Of a stretch of DNA of 64,000 bases, positions 58,814-64,000 are shown piece by piece (position 1 is the first letter of the stretch; each line of letters opens with the position of its first letter). Location of the stretch: positions 1-64,000 of the forward strand of contig WOGZ01000111.1 of the NCBI GenBank assembly GCA_009733775.1. Direction: 5' to 3'. The notes under the pieces were generated by a model. The model was not told the DNA's origin. It did not search any database and saw nothing but the letters and a program-made list of their open reading frames with translations. Origin of the DNA: Alectoria sarmentosa (lineage: Eukaryota > Ascomycota > Lecanoromycetes > Lecanorales > Parmeliaceae). A program made the position numbers and the translations under genes.

Positions 58814-59042
58814 ATGCTTCGCCCCTCCCCCTTTCCAACCCGAACCCTCCTATCCGTCTCCACCCTCACACCCCAATCCCAAACCCCATACACTGGCTCC
58901 TGCGGCCGACAACACCACGACCGCGACCTAGTCGCGGCCTTCGCAGCCGTCTTAACGCAAAGCTAAAACCCCAGCGCCCCCAGCAACATTCCTTTCTGCG
59001 GCCACAAAGTGGATATTGAAGATGCCGAATCACGAGATGAGC
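58814..59042 (+). pseudogene. Double-psi beta-barrel (RlpA/expansin-like) fragment
   Basis: From an ATG at 58814 a proline- and serine-rich leader leads to YTGSCGRQHHDRDLVAAFAA, then a TAA stop, after which the same frame continues NPSAPSNIPFCGHKVDIED to a second stop at 59042. The GSCG, an Asp followed by VA, NP and a second Cys-Gly are spaced as in small secreted RlpA-like double-psi beta-barrel proteins. The expected C-terminal half with its second VDxCxGC motif was not found. Probably a truncated relic. Confidence 0.42.
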
Positions 59043-59705
59043 TATGAGATGGGATTTCAGGATCGTATGAAGTTGTTGATCGACGCTCATATCACAGGAG
59101 TTCAGATAAGGTTCAGCTGCCAGAAACAAAAGACCACAATGAGCTGCGATGCTGCGAGAACAAGCTCTGTGTTTTAATCGCTTTCTGAGCACTTATACGG
59201 CGTTTCTTGGAATGTTCCATCAGGCCGATAGTAAGAAATGGGCAATGCCGCTTGTTTTATATACGAAGCTCTGAAAATTTCCAACCATGGATCTTTTCTG
59301 GGCATTTCAATATTGCAAAATAAATAGTTGAATGTGATTGTGCAAATGAGTTGAAGGCTGTGGAGAATGTATGAGTCGAAAGGATACTTCCCGACAAGTC
59401 CTTCAACCAATGATTCTCTAAAGGGTGAAGTAAGTAGTGCCCGTACGCTAGATGAGAAGAATGCTTACTACCAGAGACTGAACAACGTGTAAGCAGCACA
59501 AAATCCAAGTGTCAGTGTTCTATCAAAAGGTTATTGCATGGAAAAAGTACATTGTTCTTAGACATGGCAATCTAGCCGCTGAGATCAGCGTAATAAGATT
59601 TATCGATATTAAGAGGCCTTCCTTGCGTGTCACCTGTATTTGCATTGCTCGAGTAGTTGACGATCCCTTCCATTGAGTGGACGACTATCAGACACAGCAC
59701 CTACC
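59043..59705. other. Short region, no gene supported
   Basis: Overlapping short frames at 59174-59508 minus show no recognisable motif. This is the 3' flank of the monooxygenase pseudogene. Confidence 0.45.
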
Positions 59706-60935
59706 CTATTCCACTTTGTACCACCAACTGAAGCTCCGTCTGACGATTCCAACAAACCAGAGCGGAAGCACAATCTCGACGGCCCATCCCAGCTGCTGAG
59801 CCATGGCCCGCCTCACCCAACCATCTATCACCGCGTGGGGCGCTCCAGGGTTCAAGTACATGTCCTTGGTATTGGCCAACGAATGATTCTGCACTTTTGA
59901 AGCCCTTGTCCTCGATTCGTCCTCGAATACGCTGACCTCCTTGTCCAGTGCGTCGATGACGTCTTCGCATTTTGCGCTGCGAATGATAGCATTGGCCAGG
60001 TTCAAAGCGTCTTCCATCGCAACTTTGACCCCTTCACCTGCGTGGGGCGTCATCAAATTCGCTGCATCTCCGATGAGGGTCACTTTTGCTCTGTGCTTCC
60101 ATCTGTGTCCGGGAGGCAGTATGTACAGGGAGCGAGCGATGAAATCACTTTCATCTGCCACCTGAGTGAGCTTCACCAGCGGTTCCGCCCAATCCTTGAA
60201 CTCCTCCTTGATTGCCTTCTTCACCTCGCTTGCATTGTGTAAATCGTATCCGCACGTCTTTTTCCAATCCTCCTCCCTCTTACTTGACGCGTAGACAATC
60301 ATAGTGCCATCTCGCCTCTGCTGGGCAACAAGACCCTTACAATCAGAGTACGCGAAAAGGGAGCCACGATTGACAAGCTTGTGGAGGTCGGGGTAGTTCT
60401 TTTCGGCGTCATGGATGAAGAGGTTGTATCCGCGGAGACCAACAAAGTGTGGTTTACTTCGGTGAGTGCAGGCCGTACTTTGCTCCAGGCACCATCTGCC
60501 CCGACGAGGAGATCGGAATCCGTCTCCATACCGAGGCCGAAGTGTAGCGACAGGTCATGCGGGTCCACGCTCCGTAGCCGATAATTCCACCGTATTGTAC
60601 CCACGCAGTCGCGCGCGATTAATCTCTGGCCTTCCCCGACTGGAAGCCTCTGTAGTGCCCCCGATCTTGATCACGCTGACCAGGTTCTTGTCCGTCACAT
60701 TGAGCGCTTCGCCGTCGTAGCGAGCGTATTGTGCGTATTCTTCGTGTAGGCCCGCTTCTCTTAAGGCTTTGACCCCGTGTTTGTGTGCAGGTCCAGCGTT
60801 CCCCCTTGCTCACGAACTGACATTGAGGGTTCGCCTTCGAAGATCGTGACGGGGTTTGAGGCAGGTATGAGGAGGCGGGCGAGGGTACTGCCGGCGGGGG
60901 CCAGCACCAATGATAGCGACCCTGGGAGGAGACAT
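59706..60935 (-). pseudogene. Frameshifted FAD-dependent monooxygenase
   Basis: Start MSPPRVAIIGAGP at 60935 is the FAD dinucleotide-binding motif. The expected AGSTLARLLIPASN follows only after skipping one extra C in a CCCCC run near 60897. Further frame changes occur near GGGGTC at 60769 (one G short), near RLRG/TIRWNY at 60601 (about ten residues missing as well) and near GTAAACCAC at 60453. The central piece TDSDLLVGADGAWSKVRPAL and the C-terminal IGDAANLMTPHAGEGVKVAM (second FAD motif) are well preserved, and the last 198 codons are open. An intact version would be a TetX/salicylate-hydroxylase-like enzyme hydroxylating an aromatic or polyketide substrate with NAD(P)H. No intron fits the breaks. 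Either a young pseudogene or homopolymer sequencing errors. Confidence 0.8.
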
Positions 60936-61726
60936 GGAGACTAGTCGTGTGCTAGACTTGCTTTGGTGTACAGCAGTAGAGAGGCTGAGGAGTGTGGAAT
61001 GTTCTCCTTGGATGGTTCTGGACGCAGGTTCACGCTTCCAGCAGCCCACAAGCCAATTTTATGAAGTCCACCAAAAACTTGTCAGCCTTGCGGCTCCGAC
61101 GGCGTCTGTAGAAGCATGGCGGGATCAATCTGTATCCGTATTCAGTACGAACTTTCCATAAGTCCTGAGACCGAAGAGCATTAGCTCCCCAATTTAGAAC
61201 CATCTAAGCCATGTAGAGCGTCCAACTTGCGAGGGCCAAGTACGCTTGTCCTTTTCCACTTCTGGTAAGCTACATCCTTGCGGCTGATTGTCTTCCTCGT
61301 AAATATCTCGTCAGGTACAGTGTAGAAGAGCTCAAGAGGTTGGGGAAAAGGGCCAATTGACGACTTGATTTGTTGCTTGATACTTTGGGTAGTATGCGCC
61401 GATGCAGCTCTCCAAAGCGTGCTTTATCCATAAGCTAGCCTCATTGATACTAGCACTATTTCTAAGCCAGTCTCTCCGCCTCGTCCCCTCGTCCCTGTAT
61501 ACCCTCTCCCCAAATGTTCATTGTTTCTCTCATTGTGATCTCATCATCTCTCAAAGTTATAACTCTACTAGCACACCTTGAAGCATCCAAAAGGCCTCTT
61601 GATGAAATCCGGCATACTGGTACTGCCCTAAATCATGCGCGGGAGGCCTTCTTAGCCTGGGCGGGGGACTGTGGACTGTGGACTGTGGGAGGGGACTGTC
61701 CGTATCTAAGTTGCTGTCCTCTGGAG
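60936..61726. other. Intergenic region before GH76 gene
   Basis: Divergent promoter area of the monooxygenase relic and the GH76 gene. An in-frame ATG at 61514 would lengthen the GH76 protein by 71 residues, but that extension hides the signal peptide and contains a GGACTGT repeat, so I treat it as 5' leader. Confidence 0.5.
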
Positions 61727-62923
61727 ATGCAGCTAGGCTGGCCCTTTCTGCTCCTTTCCTTCGCTTTGTTCGTGCTTGGTAGTACTTTTAGAGTTGATTC
61801 GCAAGTGCCTGCGAGCTACTGGCCCAATGTTTCTCATGCTCAGTCCGCTATCATTGCTTTGCAGCAGTGGTACAACGAAACTACCGGCCTGTGGGAGACG
61901 ACTGGCTGGTGGAACAGTGCCAATGCTTTGACCATGTTGGCCGATTTTGTTGCAGTTGACTCGTCGCTTGATAGCGTCTTGGATAACGTATTCCAGAATA
62001 CCTTCTCGCAGGCCCAAAAGGCAAGCCTCGAGACGGTGAAATTCATGACGCCATACTCTGTGACTACGTACACAGGACCACAGCTTCCACCCGGGATCAT
62101 TGCCCCAGAGAATGGCTTCGCCGGGTTTTTGAATGACTTCTATGATGATGAAGGTTGGTGGGCGCTTGCTTGGCTCAAAATATACGATCTCACGAAGCAG
62201 CAACAGTACCTTCAGGCTGCCGTTGACATATTCGAGGACATGACGAAAGGCTGGGGCGGCACTTGTGGAGGCCTATGGTGGAACAAGCAACACTCGTACA
62301 AAGGTGCGATTGAGAATGCTCTATTCTTGGCAGTTGCTGCTCAGCTTGCCAACAGAGCATTGAACAAGGAGTATTATCTTGACTGGGCGTGGAAAGAGTG
62401 GGACTGGTTCCAGCGCACCGGCATGATCAATGCACACTACAACATCAACAACGGGATCAACCTCGTAACATGTCAAAACGACAATGGAACTGTATGGTCT
62501 TACAATCAGGGTGTCATACTTGGTGGTTTATTGGAGCTCTATAGAGCAGCACCTGACGGGGCATACCTATCCATGGCCACGCGAATCGCCCTTGCCGGCA
62601 TCAGGTTTCTAAGCGACTCTAATGGAATCTTACACGATCCGTGCGAGCCTAATTGTGGAGCTGACGGCCCCCAGTTCAAGGGAATCTTCATGCGCAATCT
62701 TCAGAAATTGCAGCTGGCTATCCCCAATAACCAGTTCAAGACGTTCATAAACAACAATAGTAACAGCATCTGGCTCAAAGATCGTGATCCTGGCAATCAA
62801 TTGGGGCTTCTCTGGTCTGGTCCCTTCACGGGTGCAAGTGCATCAACACAGAGCTCTGCTGCGGATGCTCTCGTAGCTGCATTGGCCATTGGGGCGCAAA
62901 ATCTAAATCTTAATGTGCAGTGA
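61727..62923 (+). CDS. Secreted GH76 alpha-1,6-mannanase family enzyme
   Basis: A single exon. The ATG at 61727 is preferred because it is followed at once by a signal peptide (MQLGWPFLLLSFALFVLGST), giving 398 residues. Starting at 61514 would give 469. Family segments are in order: ALQQWYNETTGLWETTGWWN, NDFYDDEGWWALAWLKIYD with the paired aspartates that form the GH76 active site, CGGLWWN, IENALFLAVAAQLA, and NDNGTVWSYNQGVILGGL. Such enzymes cut or transglycosylate alpha-1,6-mannan. Fungal relatives of the Dfg5/Dcw1 type help cross-link wall proteins and are GPI-anchored. Here the C-terminus (LNLNVQ) lacks an obvious hydrophobic anchor signal, so a free secreted enzyme is more likely. No break was seen. 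Confidence 0.92.
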   Translation: MQLGWPFLLLSFALFVLGSTFRVDSQVPASYWPNVSHAQSAIIALQQWYNETTGLWETTGWWNSANALTMLADFVAVDSSLDSVLDNVFQNTFSQAQKASLETVKFMTPYSVTTYTGPQLPPGIIAPENGFAGFLNDFYDDEGWWALAWLKIYDLTKQQQYLQAAVDIFEDMTKGWGGTCGGLWWNKQHSYKGAIENALFLAVAAQLANRALNKEYYLDWAWKEWDWFQRTGMINAHYNINNGINLVTCQNDNGTVWSYNQGVILGGLLELYRAAPDGAYLSMATRIALAGIRFLSDSNGILHDPCEPNCGADGPQFKGIFMRNLQKLQLAIPNNQFKTFINNNSNSIWLKDRDPGNQLGLLWSGPFTGASASTQSSAADALVAALAIGAQNLNLNVQ

Positions 62924-63254
62924 ATCTTTCGTAAACCTCGTCCAAAGGCTATGAGACAGAAGTTGCAAATGAGATTAGGGTCTTACTGAATCACTCCAGG
63001 CCCAGTACCATTGATTCACTAGCCCGTCCCCGAGAGTAATCCAAGGGCCAAGAATCAACCCGTATCACTTTGAACATCTGCCAAGGCCCATGCTTTCCTT
63101 AACACAAATTTGGCAACGTATATTTGACAGTTCAGGATCTAGCTCCGATCTTCCGGAAAACACCATGAATTAAAGTGATACACAGGCCCCCACCCCAAAC
63201 TTTCTCCGTCCTCACCAAGTATCAACCGGATCCTCTCTCTTCTAACACTTCGGC
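62924..63254. other. Short intergenic region
   Basis: 3' flank of the GH76 gene and promoter of the F-box-like gene. No feature was recognised. Confidence 0.5.
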
Positions 63255-63909
63255 ATGGCTTCTACACAGCGAGTCTTCGCCGTTTTAGAACTGCTGGAAA
63301 GCATCCTACAGTACATACCAGAGCGAGATCTGCTCCTCTCTCAACGCGTCAACCAGACCTTTAGAAGTGTCATGAAGCACTCTCCCCAGCTTCAACGCAA
63401 GCTCTTCTATACCGCCGATAACTATCAAGAAGGCGACCTCCTCCGCGAACTCAAGTGGAACCCATTACTGAACATCTTCCATCCCTACAAAGTTTCGATT
63501 CCTTCGATCGGAGTCTGAGGTTATTGCTAGAACTGGTGCTAGAACTGGATCAAAATAATCAGCTAAGCATTGACGACTTCGTAAGCCGACCCAAATCCGC
63601 TCCCACAATTTACCCAAACATCAGGTTGCTCACTACTAATCAGCCGAAAAGATAGATGTATGCTCTCCAGGTTTCGACCTCGAAGCTCTGAGAAAAGCCA
63701 ACTATTCCACGGCGTCCTGGAAGAACATGTATTTCACTCAGCCGGGGCTCGGCACGATGACCATGGACAGGGAGTATTCCGGCTTTGATGATCCTGGGAA
63801 TCTGCAGTTGACTCAAATACACACTGATGTCCGCGGTGGTGTTCCCATAACGCATTATCGAAGAGGCAAAGTCTCGTGTGTCTGGGAATCCAGATTGAGG
63901 TTGCGTTAA
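63255..63909 (+). pseudogene. F-box-like protein gene, reading frame broken or unresolved
   Basis: From an ATG at 63255 the first 80 residues follow a fungal F-box-like pattern: VFAVLELLESILQYIPERDL, LLSQRVNQTFRSVM, SPQLQRKLFY, ELKWNPLLNIFHP. The frame then stops at 63518. A second conserved piece, in another frame, runs from about 63661 to 63909: SPGFDLEALRKANYSTASWK, NMYFTQPGL, YSGFDDPGNL and a short tail. Between them a third frame (SFDRSLRLLLELVLEL) is open. I could not find one GT-AG intron that joins all parts cleanly, so either a frameshift has occurred or the intron structure is unusual. F-box proteins of this type would link a substrate to an SCF ubiquitin ligase. That role is from the family only. 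Confidence 0.55.
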
Positions 63910-64000
63910 GTATGGACGACTCTATCAGCAGTCAGCAAGCCAGGGACATGATCGGTTCAGACACATGGCGGAATTAATTTGCCACAGTGGCAAGATTTCT

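Overview
The window looks like nuclear DNA of a filamentous ascomycete (Pezizomycotina). Genes are split by short introns of about 45-75 nt, and the protein families are typically fungal: fungal rhodopsin-domain membrane proteins, a DMATS prenyltransferase, GH71 and GH76 enzymes and a NACHT-ankyrin STAND protein. Ordinary gene-bearing sequence alternates with extremely AT-rich blocks holding wrecked retrotransposons, the pattern left by repeat-induced point mutation (RIP). No species can be named from this.

Left part (0.8-25.7 kb). This stretch holds an NRPS-like A-T-R reductase (minus), a 7TM rhodopsin-domain protein (plus), a tiny secreted alanine-rich peptide precursor with a Kex2-type site (minus), a second 7TM protein (minus), an intact cytochrome P450 (minus), a DMATS-type aromatic prenyltransferase (minus) and, divergent from it, a phenylalanine/histidine ammonia-lyase (plus). 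Ammonia-lyase, carboxylate-activating reductase, prenyltransferase and P450 together make a credible, apparently undescribed gene set for a prenylated phenylpropanoid-type metabolite. No transcription factor or transporter was seen with it.

Middle (26.7-44.3 kb). A second P450 gene has been cut in two. Its 5' half lies at 43.3-44.3 kb and its 3' half at 26.7-27.3 kb, both on minus. Between them are 16 kb of RIP-degraded sequence bounded by an identical 15-bp direct repeat. I read this as a Tad1-like LINE, minus strand, with a (GATT)8 tail at its 3' end and recognisable reverse transcriptase. A complete Ty3/gypsy element is nested inside it (7,085 bp, two 204-bp LTRs, GAGAG target duplication).

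Right part (44.3-64 kb). Here are decayed pieces (a possible P450 relic, a secreted-protein relic, a double-psi beta-barrel fragment, a frameshifted FAD monooxygenase) among intact genes: a GH71 alpha-1,3-glucanase, a 965-residue STAND protein (fungal N-terminal domain, NACHT, ankyrin repeats), a GH76 alpha-1,6-mannanase and an F-box-like gene of doubtful integrity at the right edge.

Exon boundaries were worked out by hand from splice consensus, reading-frame continuity and family conservation. The exon sets of the nine genes called intact add up to whole codons without internal stops. Long gene-free stretches were scanned and nothing convincing was found in them except where noted.
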